Below, in pieces: positions 34,798-42,598 of a stretch of DNA of 64,000 nucleotides (positions are counted from its first letter, which is position 1; every line of letters starts with the position of its first letter). The position numbers and the translations under genes are program-made. The notes beneath the pieces were generated by a model. It saw nothing but the letters and a program-made list of their open reading frames with translations, made no database searches and was not told the DNA's origin. Location: positions 1,302,001 through 1,366,000 of the forward strand of contig NC_010528.1 of assembly GCF_000069785.1 (NCBI RefSeq), written 5' to 3'. The stretch is from Cupriavidus taiwanensis LMG 19424 (GTDB lineage Bacteria; Pseudomonadota; Gammaproteobacteria; Burkholderiales; Burkholderiaceae).

Positions 34798-36585
34798 ATG
34801 AGTGTGATCGAAGTCAAGGTGCCGGATATCGGCGATTTCGACGCGGTGGAAGTGATCGAGGTGCTGGTCAAGGCCGGCGACACGGTCGAGGTGGAACAGT
34901 CCCTGATCGTGCTGGAATCCGACAAGGCCAGCATGGATGTGCCGTCGTCGGCCGCCGGCAAGGTGGTCGACGTCAAGGTCAAGGTGGGCGACAAGGTAGG
35001 CCAGGGCGCGGTGATCTGCACCATCGAGGCCCAGGCTGCCGCCGCCGCGGCGCCTGCACCGGCACAGGCCCCGGCGCCGGCGCAGGCTCCCGCGCCGGCA
35101 GCGGCCGCGCCGGCGCCTGCCCCTGCCGCCGCGAGCCACGCCGGCGGTGCCGATATCCAGTGCGAGATGCTGGTGCTGGGCGCCGGCCCCGGCGGCTACT
35201 CCGCCGCGTTCCGCGCCGCCGACCTGGGCATGAATACCGTGCTGGTCGAGCGTTACGGCACGCTTGGCGGGGTCTGCCTGAACGTGGGCTGCATCCCGTC
35301 CAAGGCGCTGCTGCACAACGCCGCGGTGATCGACGAAGCCAAGGCGCTGGCCGCCCACGGCATCCTGTTCGGCGAGGCCAAGATCGACCTGGACGGCCTG
35401 CGCCACTACAAGAACCAGGTGGTCGGCAAGCTGACCGGCGGCCTGGCCGGCATGGCCAAGGCGCGCAAGGTGCAGGTGGTGCGCGGCGTGGGCAACTTCC
35501 TCGACCCGCATCACCTGGAAGTGGAACTGACCGAAGGCGAAGGCAAGCAGACCACCGGCAAGAAGACCGTGATCCGCTTCGAGAAGGCCATCATCGCCGC
35601 AGGCAGCCAGGCGGTGAAGCTGCCGTTCATTCCGGAAGACCCGCGCATCGTCGACTCGACCGGCGCGCTGGAACTGCCTGAAGTCCCCAACAAGATGCTG
35701 GTCATCGGCGGCGGCATCATCGGCCTGGAAATGGCCACGGTGTACAGCACGCTGGGTGCCGACATCGATATCGTTGAAATGCTGCCGGGCCTGATGAACG
35801 GTGCCGACCGCGACCTGGTCAAGGTCTGGGAAAAGAAGAACAAGGACCGTTTCGGCAAGGTGATGCTCAATACCAAGACGGTCGCGGTCGAAGCCAAGCC
35901 GGACGGCATCTACGTCAGGTTCGAAGGGGAAGCCGCGCCGGCCGAGCCCCAGCGCTACGACCTGGTGCTGGTGTCGGTGGGCCGCTCGCCCAACGGCAAG
36001 CGCATCAGCGCCGAGAAGGCCGGTGTTGCCGTCACCGAGCGCGGCTTTATCGACGTCGACAAGCAGATGCGCACCAACGTGCCGCACATCTACGCCATCG
36101 GCGATATCGTTGGGCAGCCGATGCTCGCGCACAAGGCCGTGCACGAAGCGCACGTGGCGGCCGAGGCCGCGCATGGCGAGAAGGCCTTCTTCGACGCCAA
36201 GCAGATTCCGTCGGTGGCCTTCACCGATCCGGAAGTGGCCTGGGCCGGCCTGACCGAGGATGAGTGCAAGGCGCAGGGCATCAAGTACAGCAAGGGCGTG
36301 TTCCCGTGGGCCGCCTCGGGCCGCGCCATCGCCAACGGCCGCGACGAGGGCTTCACCAAGCTGATCTTCGACGAAGAAACGCATCGCGTGATCGGCGGCG
36401 GCATCGTCGGCACGCATGCCGGCGACCTGATCAGCGAAGTGTGCCTGGCAATCGAGATGGGCGCCGACGCCGTCGATATCGGCAAGACCATCCATCCGCA
36501 CCCGACGCTGGGCGAGTCGATCGGCATGGCGGCGGAGATCTACGAAGGCACGTGCACCGACGTGCCGCCGCCGCGCAAGCGTTGA
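34798..36585 (+). CDS. lpdA: Dihydrolipoamide dehydrogenase (E3) with N-terminal lipoyl domain
   Basis: A 595-residue FAD enzyme that reoxidises the dihydrolipoyl arms of PDH with NAD. Residues 1-82 are a lipoyl domain ([20 protein letters not shown], Lys in [12 protein letters not shown]), followed by an Ala/Pro linker to about 117. The FAD domain begins [20 protein letters not shown], with the redox disulfide in [16 protein letters not shown] binding is [20 protein letters not shown], and the dimer-interface His-Glu pair is in [10 protein letters not shown]3 proteins carrying a lipoyl domain are typical of Ralstonia/Neisseria-type complexes. The operon ends here with a terminator. Confidence 0.97.
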   Translation: MSVIEVKVPDIGDFDAVEVIEVLVKAGDTVEVEQSLIVLESDKASMDVPSSAAGKVVDVKVKVGDKVGQGAVICTIEAQAAAAAAPAPAQAPAPAQAPAPAAAAPAPAPAAASHAGGADIQCEMLVLGAGPGGYSAAFRAADLGMNTVLVERYGTLGGVCLNVGCIPSKALLHNAAVIDEAKALAAHGILFGEAKIDLDGLRHYKNQVVGKLTGGLAGMAKARKVQVVRGVGNFLDPHHLEVELTEGEGKQTTGKKTVIRFEKAIIAAGSQAVKLPFIPEDPRIVDSTGALELPEVPNKMLVIGGGIIGLEMATVYSTLGADIDIVEMLPGLMNGADRDLVKVWEKKNKDRFGKVMLNTKTVAVEAKPDGIYVRFEGEAAPAEPQRYDLVLVSVGRSPNGKRISAEKAGVAVTERGFIDVDKQMRTNVPHIYAIGDIVGQPMLAHKAVHEAHVAAEAAHGEKAFFDAKQIPSVAFTDPEVAWAGLTEDECKAQGIKYSKGVFPWAASGRAIANGRDEGFTKLIFDEETHRVIGGGIVGTHAGDLISEVCLAIEMGADAVDIGKTIHPHPTLGESIGMAAEIYEGTCTDVPPPRKR

Positions 36586-36606
36586 CGCGCTGCCCGCCGC
36601 GATGAC

Positions 36607-36635
36607 AAGGCCCGCCTGATGGCGGGCTTTGTTTT
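36607..36635 (+). terminator. Rho-independent terminator of the PDH operon
   Basis: The stem AAGGCCCGCC/GGCGGGCTTT with loop TGAT is followed by a T-rich tail, 22 bp after the lpdA stop. Confidence 0.88.
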
Positions 36636-36738
36636 GCGTGGTTTCGCAATTAACCGCCATAACCTATCAGCGTCAATGCGTGGCGGCTTGCAGCGAGAGG
36701 GGAAAGGGCAGCGGGAAAGGCTGGCTGAGGCGAGGGCC

Positions 36739-36769
36739 AAAAAAAACCCGACCTGTAGAGGTCGGGTTT
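36739..36769 (-). terminator. Rho-independent terminator facing phaP
   Basis: On the minus strand AAACCCGACCT/AGGTCGGGTTT (11-bp stem, 4-nt loop) runs into T8. It lies 174 bp past the phaP stop and probably ends the phaP transcript. Confidence 0.88.
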
Positions 36770-36860
36770 AACGATACCTTTGGACAAGGAGACCGCGGTA
36801 CCGAGGAGACATCGGCAGACAAGGCAGCGCCGGGCCGGTCGGTCGGGGCACTTCCTTCAT

Positions 36861-36906
36861 CGTTGGCAAAGCCCACTGCATCGCATGGCGATGGGCTTTG
36901 CCAACG
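36861..36906. repeat. Perfect 15-bp inverted repeat downstream of phaP
   Basis: CGTTGGCAAAGCCCA and TGGGCTTTGCCAACG flank a 16-nt loop that itself contains CATCGC/GCGATG. There is no U-tract. It may protect the 3' end of the abundant phaP mRNA. Confidence 0.65.
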
Positions 36907-36927
36907 GACCGGCCGCAGCCGGTCCGT
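36904..36927 (-). repeat. 10-bp hairpin directly after the phaP stop
   Basis: ACGGACCGGC-CGCA-GCCGGTCCGT is a tight tetraloop hairpin beginning 16 bp past the phaP stop codon on the minus strand. Confidence 0.65.
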
Positions 36928-36942
36928 CTTCAACACTGGCTA

Positions 36943-37521
36943 TCAGGCAGTAGCGGCCTTCTTCGCCGTGGCCGTGCGGGCCGTGGCGCTGGCTTGCTGG
37001 GCAGCCTTGGTGGCAGCCGAAGCAGCGGCCTGGAAGTTGGTTTCAGCGATTTCGACCGCTTGCTTGGTCGCCTTCTGCACCGACTCGTAGGCGTTGTTGG
37101 CAGCGGAGATCGCCGACTTCACGATGGCCACGGTCGATTCCGAACCGGCCGGGGCGTTCTTGGCGAAGTTTTCGACCAGGGCCTGGACGTTCTTCGAGCC
37201 TTCGGCCAGTTGGGCCTCGGCCACCTTGGCGAATTCGCTCTGGGTTTCCGAAGCGATTTCGTACAGGTGACGGGTGTAGGCCAGGGTCTTTTCAGCGACC
37301 GGCTGCACGGCAGCGGCCTGGATGGCCAGCAGTTCCTGCGCATCCTTGGCCGACAGCGCCTTCTTGGCGTTGTCCACGTTTTCGGCGAACGTGGTCTTGA
37401 CGACCTGCAGGTTCAGTTCGACGAGCTTTTCGACGCCTTCAAACGCCTTGGTGGTCAGGCCGAACAGCGTTTCGAGGTTAGCCTTTTGTGCTGCTGCGAC
37501 TTGTTCCGGGGTGAGGATCAT
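36943..37521 (-). CDS. phaP: Phasin PhaP1 (polyhydroxybutyrate granule protein)
   Basis: A 192-residue amphipathic protein that coats poly(3-hydroxybutyrate) granules and sets their number and size. The sequence [20 protein letters not shown] through [20 protein letters not shown] is the C. necator PhaP1 type almost unchanged. The protein is nearly all helix, without Cys or Trp, and ends in an Ala/Thr/Lys-rich tail. I use the ATG at 37521; the 12 residues that a longer frame would add are unlike known PhaP. The promoter region shows a strong consensus promoter with two PhaR-like dyads, so expression should follow PHB accumulation. Confidence 0.97.
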   Translation of the reverse strand: MILTPEQVAAAQKANLETLFGLTTKAFEGVEKLVELNLQVVKTTFAENVDNAKKALSAKDAQELLAIQAAAVQPVAEKTLAYTRHLYEIASETQSEFAKVAEAQLAEGSKNVQALVENFAKNAPAGSESTVAIVKSAISAANNAYESVQKATKQAVEIAETNFQAAASAATKAAQQASATARTATAKKAATA

Positions 37522-37647
37522 TGCTGGTCTCCAGTGGTGAACTTCAAGGTCAAGCAAATTAAGCCGCCTAGATGTCAGGGCCGTGACGGTGTTGAACCCG
37601 CTTCGGCCAGCCCAGGCGTGTGGGTGGGTCAGGGCGCCCAGGAGTGT

Positions 37648-37663
37648 TTGTGCGCCGCAACAA
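37648..37663. promoter_or_regulatory. PhaR-like site near the phaP transcription start
   Basis: TTGTGCGCCGCAACAA is an imperfect dyad. It covers the predicted start of the phaP transcript just downstream of the -10. Confidence 0.6.
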
Positions 37664-37668
37664 TCGGT

Positions 37669-37696
37669 ATTTTAGGGGCGGTTGATCCAATGTCAA
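37669..37696 (-). promoter_or_regulatory. phaP promoter
   Basis: On the minus strand a perfect TTGACA and a TAAAAT are spaced 16 bp apart. The predicted leader is about 140 nt. Confidence 0.85.
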
Positions 37697-37703
37697 GAAG
37701 ATT

Positions 37704-37718
37704 TTGTGCGTTGCACAA
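37704..37718. promoter_or_regulatory. PhaR-like operator upstream of the phaP -35
   Basis: TTGTGC-GTT-GCACAA is a perfect palindrome 7 bp upstream of the -35. The overlapping minus-strand GCACAAAATCTT fits the 12-bp PhaR repeat reported for the phaP promoter of R. eutropha, as far as I recall it. PhaR is released by nascent PHB. Confidence 0.7.
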
Positions 37719-37882
37719 AAACAAGGGCGGAGGCACTTCCCAAGGTGGCGTTTCCGCCATTCCAGGGCGGCGCCGGCGGTGCGGCGGCAGGGGTGCTACC
37801 ATGCCAGGCTGCCCGCGCCGGCACGCCCGGCCGAGGCCGGAACTCCAACAAGATGTGAACAGAATCGCCCAGGCCTCCGTCC

Positions 37883-38827
37883 ATGCTCGCTTTCTACGCC
37901 GATCACTTCGTGCTGCCGCTGCCGCCCGGACATCGCTTCCCCATGCGCAAGTACAGCATGCTGCGCGACGCGGTGTCGGCCCAGGTGCCGGGGCTGCGCC
38001 TGTCTGAGGCGCCTCGCGCCGGCGACGATGCGCTGTTGCTGGCTCACACGGCGGAATACGTGGAGGCGGCCTCGGCCGGGACGCTTGACGCCGCGCGCCA
38101 GCGCGAGATCGGCTTTCCTTGGTCCGAAGCGATGGTGGAGCGTTCGCGCCGTTCCGCCGGCGCCACCATCGAGGCGTGCCGGAGTGCGCTGCGCGAAGGC
38201 ATTGCCGTGAACCTCGCGGGCGGCACGCACCATGCGTACGCGGACAAGGGCGGCGGTTTCTGTGTCTTCAACGATGCCGCGATCGCCGCCCGCGTGCTGC
38301 AGCGCGACGGCGCGGTGCGCCGCGTGGCGGTGATCGACCTGGACGTGCATCAGGGCAACGGCACCGCGTCGATCCTGCACGGGGATCCGTCGGTATTCAC
38401 GCTGTCGCTGCACGGAGAAAAGAACTACCCGTTCCGCAAGGAAGCGAGCGACCTCGACGTCGGCCTGCCGGACGGCTGCGACGACGAGACCTACGCGCAG
38501 GCGCTGCAGGCAGCGCTGGACACGCTGTTCAGCCGCTTCGAGCCGGACCTGCTCATTTACCTGGCTGGCGCGGATCCGCACGAGGGCGACCGGCTCGGGC
38601 GGCTCAAGCTGACCATGGCTGGCCTGGCCCGGCGCGACGGCCTGGTGTTCGACGCCGCGCAGGCTCGCCGGCTGCCGGTAGCAGTGACCATGGCCGGCGG
38701 CTACGGCAACCAGATCGAGGACACCGTTGCCGTCCATGCGCAGACGGTGCGCCTTGCCGCGCAATACCATGCGCAGTACCACGCGCTGTATGCGCGCGTT
38801 GGGGCGCAGCTCGCGGTGGCGTCATGA
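37883..38827 (+). CDS. Histone deacetylase-family (AcuC/HDAC-like) amidohydrolase
   Basis: A 314-residue zinc hydrolase of the arginase/deacetylase fold. Zinc and catalytic residues are visible in NLAGGTHHAYADKGGGFCVF (His-His dyad), IDLDVHQGNGTA (Asp and His ligands) and LIYLAGADPHEGDR (second Asp). A glycine-rich MAGGYGNQ closes the pocket. Bacterial members deacetylate acetyl-lysine, acetylpolyamines or small amides; which applies is unclear. Its stop overlaps the EamA start (ATGA), so they are translationally coupled. It leads a run of four same-strand genes. Confidence 0.9.
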   Translation: MLAFYADHFVLPLPPGHRFPMRKYSMLRDAVSAQVPGLRLSEAPRAGDDALLLAHTAEYVEAASAGTLDAARQREIGFPWSEAMVERSRRSAGATIEACRSALREGIAVNLAGGTHHAYADKGGGFCVFNDAAIAARVLQRDGAVRRVAVIDLDVHQGNGTASILHGDPSVFTLSLHGEKNYPFRKEASDLDVGLPDGCDDETYAQALQAALDTLFSRFEPDLLIYLAGADPHEGDRLGRLKLTMAGLARRDGLVFDAAQARRLPVAVTMAGGYGNQIEDTVAVHAQTVRLAAQYHAQYHALYARVGAQLAVAS

Positions 38828-39750
38828 ACGATGTGATCGAGTCAGGCCGCACCGGCGCGGCCAGCCCGCACGCCACGCTTTGGGTCGCGTCGATGCCGTG
38901 GCTGTTCGTGCTGATCTGGAGCACCGGCTTTATCGTCGCCAAATACGGCATGCCGTACGCGGAGCCGATGACCTTCCTGTTCCTGCGCTTTGCCGGCGTG
39001 CTGTTGTTGATGGTGCCGTTCGTTCTGCTGGCACGCGTGCCGCTGCCGCGCGTGACCGGTTCGACCGCTACCGACTGGCGCGTGGTGGGGCATATCGCGG
39101 TGGCGGGCCTGCTGCTGCAGGCGGGTTACCTCGGCGGCGTCTGGGCGGCGATCAAGCTGGGCATGCCGGCTGGCGTATCGGCGCTGATCGTCGGCATGCA
39201 GCCGATCCTGACCGCGCTGATCGCCACGCGCATGGGCGAGCGCATCGGCGCTCGCCAGTGGCTGGGCCTGCTGCTGGGCATCGCCGGCGTGGCACTGGTG
39301 GTGGCAAACAAGCTCGGCACGAGCGGGTTGACGCCGGCCAGTCTCGCACTGGCCGTGGGCGCGTTGCTCAGCATCACCGTGGGCACGGTCTACCAGCGGC
39401 ATTTCTGCCCGGTGTTCGACCTGCGCATGGGTTCCGTGATTCAGTTCGCCGCGGCGGCGCTCGCCTGCGTGCCCTTCATGTTCCTGTTCGAGACGCGGGC
39501 GGTGCAGTGGACTCCCGCCATGCTGGGCGCGCTGGCGTGGTCGGTGGTAGCGCTGTCGATCGGCGCGATCTCGCTGCTGTTCCTGCTGATCCGGCAGGGT
39601 GCCGCCACCAGGGTGTCCAGCCTGATGTACCTGACCCCGCCCACCACGGCCGTGATGGCCTGGCTGCTGTTTGGCGAGCGCTTTCCGCCCCTGGCTGCCG
39701 CCGGCATGGTGCTGGCCGCGCTGGGCGTTGCGCTTGTCATCCGCCGTTAG
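38824..39750 (+). CDS. EamA/DMT-family transporter
   Basis: A 308-residue inner-membrane protein with ten predicted helices and two EamA repeats (about residues 28-150 and 165-305). Repeat 1 has FVLIWSTGFIVAKYGMPYAE and PAGVSALIVGMQPILTALIA; repeat 2 has MYLTPPTTAVMAWLLFGERF. Drug/metabolite transporters of this kind often export amino acids or metabolites. Its coupling to a deacetylase suggests export or import of the product or substrate of that enzyme, which is an inference only. Confidence 0.93.
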   Translation: MNDVIESGRTGAASPHATLWVASMPWLFVLIWSTGFIVAKYGMPYAEPMTFLFLRFAGVLLLMVPFVLLARVPLPRVTGSTATDWRVVGHIAVAGLLLQAGYLGGVWAAIKLGMPAGVSALIVGMQPILTALIATRMGERIGARQWLGLLLGIAGVALVVANKLGTSGLTPASLALAVGALLSITVGTVYQRHFCPVFDLRMGSVIQFAAAALACVPFMFLFETRAVQWTPAMLGALAWSVVALSIGAISLLFLLIRQGAATRVSSLMYLTPPTTAVMAWLLFGERFPPLAAAGMVLAALGVALVIRR

Positions 39751-39843
39751 GCGCGGCGCGTTCGTATCGGTCGTATCGCGCAGGCCGCCGGTTCACAATC
39801 TCCGCATTTCGTACTGTCTCGCGTCCAGTCTCCTTCTCGCCCC

Positions 39844-40302
39844 ATGAAACCTCAAGCCGAGCCTCGCAGTGCCTATCCCTACTTCCAGCCGATCACCACG
39901 CGTTGGATGGACAACGATGTCTATGGCCACGTTAACAACGTTGTCTACTACAGTTATTTTGACACCGTGGTGAATACCTACCTGATCCGGCAGGGCGTGC
40001 TCGATATCACGTCGGGCGACACCATCGGGCTGGTGATCGAGACGCAGTGCAACTACTTCTCGTCGCTCAGTTTTCCCGAGACCGTGGTAGCGGGTTTACG
40101 CGTAGCCAGGCTGGGCACGTCGAGCGTGCGCTATGAGGTCGGCCTGTTCAGCGGCGACAACGAGGCCGCCGCAGCGCAAGGGCATTTCATCCACGTCTAT
40201 GTCGATCGCGTCACGCGCCGGCCGGTACCGCTGCCCGGCGCGCTGCGCGAAGCGCTGCTGCCGCTGGTGGCGGCGGGCGCGGTGACGGGCGCGCGGGAAT
40301 AG
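39844..40302 (+). CDS. Acyl-CoA thioesterase, 4HBT hot-dog fold
   Basis: A 152-residue hot-dog thioesterase. The family motif RWMDNDVYGHVNNVVYYSYF holds the catalytic Asp and the conserved HVNN; then come ETQCNYFSSLSFPETVVAGL and the C-terminal strand HFIHVYVDRVTRRP. It resembles the YbgC/4-hydroxybenzoyl-CoA type. The substrate is not predictable. It sits 16 bp upstream of a nitroreductase and is probably co-transcribed. No clear Shine-Dalgarno is seen for the ATG. Confidence 0.9.
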   Translation: MKPQAEPRSAYPYFQPITTRWMDNDVYGHVNNVVYYSYFDTVVNTYLIRQGVLDITSGDTIGLVIETQCNYFSSLSFPETVVAGLRVARLGTSSVRYEVGLFSGDNEAAAAQGHFIHVYVDRVTRRPVPLPGALREALLPLVAAGAVTGARE

Positions 40303-40327
40303 GCAGGGGCAACAGGAGATGAACAAG

Positions 40328-41041
40328 ATGTCCCACGAGAAGCAACTCGGTACGCAGGAGGCCGTGGATTGCGTCGACCGCGCGATCCTGACGCGGCGTT
40401 CGGTGCGGGCCTTTCTCGATACGCCCGTGCCGCGCAGTACCGTGGAAGAGATCCTGGCTGTTGCCAGCCGCGCGCCGTCGGGCACCAATACGCAGCCGTG
40501 GCGCGTCTATGTGCTGTCAGGCGAGGCCAAGGCAAAGCTGTGCGCCGACGTGCTGGCCGCCTACGAAGATCCCGAGCGCGACAGCAAGTACAGGGAGGAG
40601 TACCCATACTATCCGCGCGAATGGGCCGACCCCTATCTGTCGCGGCGGCGCAAGGTGGGCTGGGATCTGTACGGCCTGCTCGAAATCAGCCGCGAGGACA
40701 AGGCGCGCATGCATGAACAGCATGCGCGCAACTTCCGTTTCTTCGATGCGCCGGTGGGCTTGATCTTTACCATCGACCGCATCATGGAGCAGGGCAGCTG
40801 GCTCGACTACGGCATGTTCCTGCAAAGCATCATGGTCGCCGCCCGGGCACGTGGGCTCGATACCTGCCCCCAGGCGGCGTTTACGCAGTTCCACAAGATC
40901 ATCGCCAGCCACCTGCGGCTGCCGCCGGAAGAAATGGTGGTATGCGGCATGTCGCTGGGTTTTGCCGATCCGGAGGCCGTCGCAAACCGCCTCACTACGG
41001 AACGTGAGCCGGTCAGCGGGTTTGCGCGTTTTCTCTCATAG
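40328..41041 (+). CDS. Nitroreductase-family FMN oxidoreductase
   Basis: A 237-residue flavoprotein. FMN contacts are in ILTRRSVRAFLDTPVPRST and ASRAPSGTNTQPWRVYV, with a C-terminal GLDTCPQAAF and VVCGMSLGFADPEAVAN. It is similar to nitrobenzene/nitrophenol reductases in length and in the LDYGMFLQSIMVAARARG helix. I choose ATG 40328 over 40319 because AGGAG ends only one base before the first ATG but 9 bp before the second. Physiological substrate unknown. Confidence 0.9.
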   Translation: MSHEKQLGTQEAVDCVDRAILTRRSVRAFLDTPVPRSTVEEILAVASRAPSGTNTQPWRVYVLSGEAKAKLCADVLAAYEDPERDSKYREEYPYYPREWADPYLSRRRKVGWDLYGLLEISREDKARMHEQHARNFRFFDAPVGLIFTIDRIMEQGSWLDYGMFLQSIMVAARARGLDTCPQAAFTQFHKIIASHLRLPPEEMVVCGMSLGFADPEAVANRLTTEREPVSGFARFLS

Positions 41042-41175
41042 TGAAATTTGTTTCAACATGTAACGATGGACGCCGATATCACTGACGAGTTCCGAACTGG
41101 CTTCATCGCTACAAAGGGGATAGCAGGGTGAGCCGGACCGCGCTTGGGTCAAGCGCGCCGCGAGTTCGATAGCGC

Positions 41176-41191
41176 ACGTGATGCATCACGT
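41176..41191. promoter_or_regulatory. Perfect 16-bp palindrome upstream of the PbpG-like gene
   Basis: ACGTGATGCATCACGT is fully symmetrical, in a 272-bp spacer and 123 bp upstream of the peptidase start. The core GTGAT-GC-ATCAC is reminiscent of CRP/FNR-type half-sites but has the wrong spacing for them. Confidence 0.5.
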
Positions 41192-41255
41192 ACTTTTTCC
41201 GCAATGTGGAAATGTATGTGAATCGAACTTTAAGGAGCGTCTGTAAGTCTTTAAT

Positions 41256-41284
41256 CTTGCTAACAATTTCTTTCTTTCCTACAC
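41256..41284 (+). promoter_or_regulatory. Weak promoter candidate for the PbpG-like gene
   Basis: TTGCTA and TACACT are separated by 17 bp in an AT-rich stretch, about 30 bp upstream of the ATG. Confidence 0.35.
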
Positions 41285-41313
41285 TAGCGCCATTCCTATG
41301 CGCTGAACGAATC

Positions 41314-42531
41314 ATGTTCCGGTCTGATTCCATTTTCTCCAGATTCTTCGGCTCCACACCCCTGTCCGCCGTCGCCGCCGCGGTATTGGTGTCGGTGTCG
41401 ATGGTCGCGGTGCCTGTGGCTGAGGCGGCCACCAAGGCCGCATCCACGCAAAAAACAAGCAAAAAGCAGGCTAATTCCGCCAAAACCGACAAAAAGAGCG
41501 CTGCCAAGCCAGTCGCCAAAAGCGCTCGCAACGCGAAGGTGGCAAAGAGCGAGGCAGCGCCCACGCGCAAGGTGGTGGTGTTGAAGAATGGCAAGCGCCA
41601 CGTCGTCGTGGCGCAGCGCGCGGCCCCCGTGCGGGCGGCGTTTACGCCGTCCAAGCCGTCGCTGGGCGAAGCCATGGGCCTGCGCGACACCGACGATGCC
41701 CTGGCGCTGCGCTCCAGCGTGGCGCTGGTGATGGACCAGAATTCCAACGAGGTGCTGTTCCAGAAGAATGCCAGCGCCGTGCTACCGATTGCTTCGATCA
41801 CCAAGCTGATGACCGCGCTGGTGGTGATGGATTCGCGCCTGCCGATGGACGAGGTGCTGACCATTACCGAGGAGGACCGCGACACCGAGAAGCACAGCAG
41901 CTCGCGCCTGCGCTTCGGCACGCAGCTGACGCGCCAGGAACTGCTGCTGCTGGCGCTGATGTCGTCCGAGAACCGCGCCGCTTCGGCGCTGGGCCGACAC
42001 TACCCGGGCGGCTTGCCTGCCTTCGTGCAGGCGATGAACCGCAAGGCGCGCGAGCTGGGCATGAACGACAGCCATTTCGTCGATTCCAGCGGCTTGTCGA
42101 GCAGCAACGTGTCGAGTGCGACCGACCTGGTACGCATGGTCAACGCGGCGTACCGCAATCCGACCATTCGCGAGTTCTCGACCCAGACCGAGCATGAGGT
42201 CAACGTGCTGGGCCGCACCCAGCATTACGTCAGCACCAACCGCCTGGTGCGCGGCGGCAACTGGGAAATCGGCCTGCAGAAGACCGGCTTTATCTCCGAG
42301 GCCGGCCAGTGCCTGGTGATGCAGGCCCGGGTGCAGGGACGCAATGTGGTGATGGTGTTCCTGGATTCGGCCGGCAAGCTGTCGCGCTTTGCCGATGCCA
42401 ACCGCGTCAAGGACTGGCTCGAGCATTCGCCTTCCTCGCCGCAGCGCGGCTTCCCGTCCTCGCCCAACCTGACGCAGGGCCCGGGCAGCGCCCACGCGGT
42501 GCTGGCCTCGCAGCAATCGCGCGGCATCTGA
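41314..42531 (+). CDS. pbpG: D-alanyl-D-alanine endopeptidase (PbpG/PBP7-like)
   Basis: A 405-residue periplasmic serine peptidase (S11 family) that trims peptidoglycan cross-links. The signal peptide is residues 1-39 (VSVSMVAVPVAEA end). A basic Ala/Lys-rich segment follows (about 40-110). The catalytic domain has SITK (SxxK, in LPIASITKLM), SEN (SxN, in LMSSENRAAS) and KTG (LQKTGFIS). The start at MFRSDSIFS gives a proper signal peptide; the longer frame adds an unlikely second hydrophobic stretch. The Lys-rich linker is longer than in E. coli PBP7. Single gene with a terminator behind it. Confidence 0.92.
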   Translation: MFRSDSIFSRFFGSTPLSAVAAAVLVSVSMVAVPVAEAATKAASTQKTSKKQANSAKTDKKSAAKPVAKSARNAKVAKSEAAPTRKVVVLKNGKRHVVVAQRAAPVRAAFTPSKPSLGEAMGLRDTDDALALRSSVALVMDQNSNEVLFQKNASAVLPIASITKLMTALVVMDSRLPMDEVLTITEEDRDTEKHSSSRLRFGTQLTRQELLLLALMSSENRAASALGRHYPGGLPAFVQAMNRKARELGMNDSHFVDSSGLSSSNVSSATDLVRMVNAAYRNPTIREFSTQTEHEVNVLGRTQHYVSTNRLVRGGNWEIGLQKTGFISEAGQCLVMQARVQGRNVVMVFLDSAGKLSRFADANRVKDWLEHSPSSPQRGFPSSPNLTQGPGSAHAVLASQQSRGI

Positions 42532-42549
42532 GGCCGCACGCCAGACCGG

Positions 42550-42580
42550 AAAAAACGCGCCGTCCTGCGGCGCGTTTTTC
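42550..42580 (+). terminator. Rho-independent terminator of the PbpG-like gene
   Basis: The stem AAACGCGCCG/CGGCGCGTTT is followed by T-rich sequence. It is also usable on the minus strand behind the FAD dehydrogenase, with which the gene is convergent. Confidence 0.85.
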
Positions 42581-42598
42581 TTTTTGGCGGCGCAGCCG

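Larger units (their letters stand above)
36586..36942. other. Convergent lpdA/phaP intergenic region with four hairpins
   Basis: A 357-bp region with no gene. From left to right: the lpdA terminator (36607-36635), a second terminator facing the minus strand (36739-36769), a 15-bp-stem hairpin (36861-36906) and a 10-bp-stem hairpin directly after phaP (36904-36927). Confidence 0.7.

Noticed and set aside
32047..36660. A 1537-codon open frame on the minus strand opposite the PDH genes
   Set aside because: Low-complexity product of the antisense frame; aceF, the Ntn hydrolase and lpdA on the plus strand account for the region.
37883..38827. Reading the deacetylase as a chromatin regulator
   Set aside because: Bacterial AcuC/HDAC-like proteins act on acetyl-lysine or small amides; there is no basis for histone-like substrates here.
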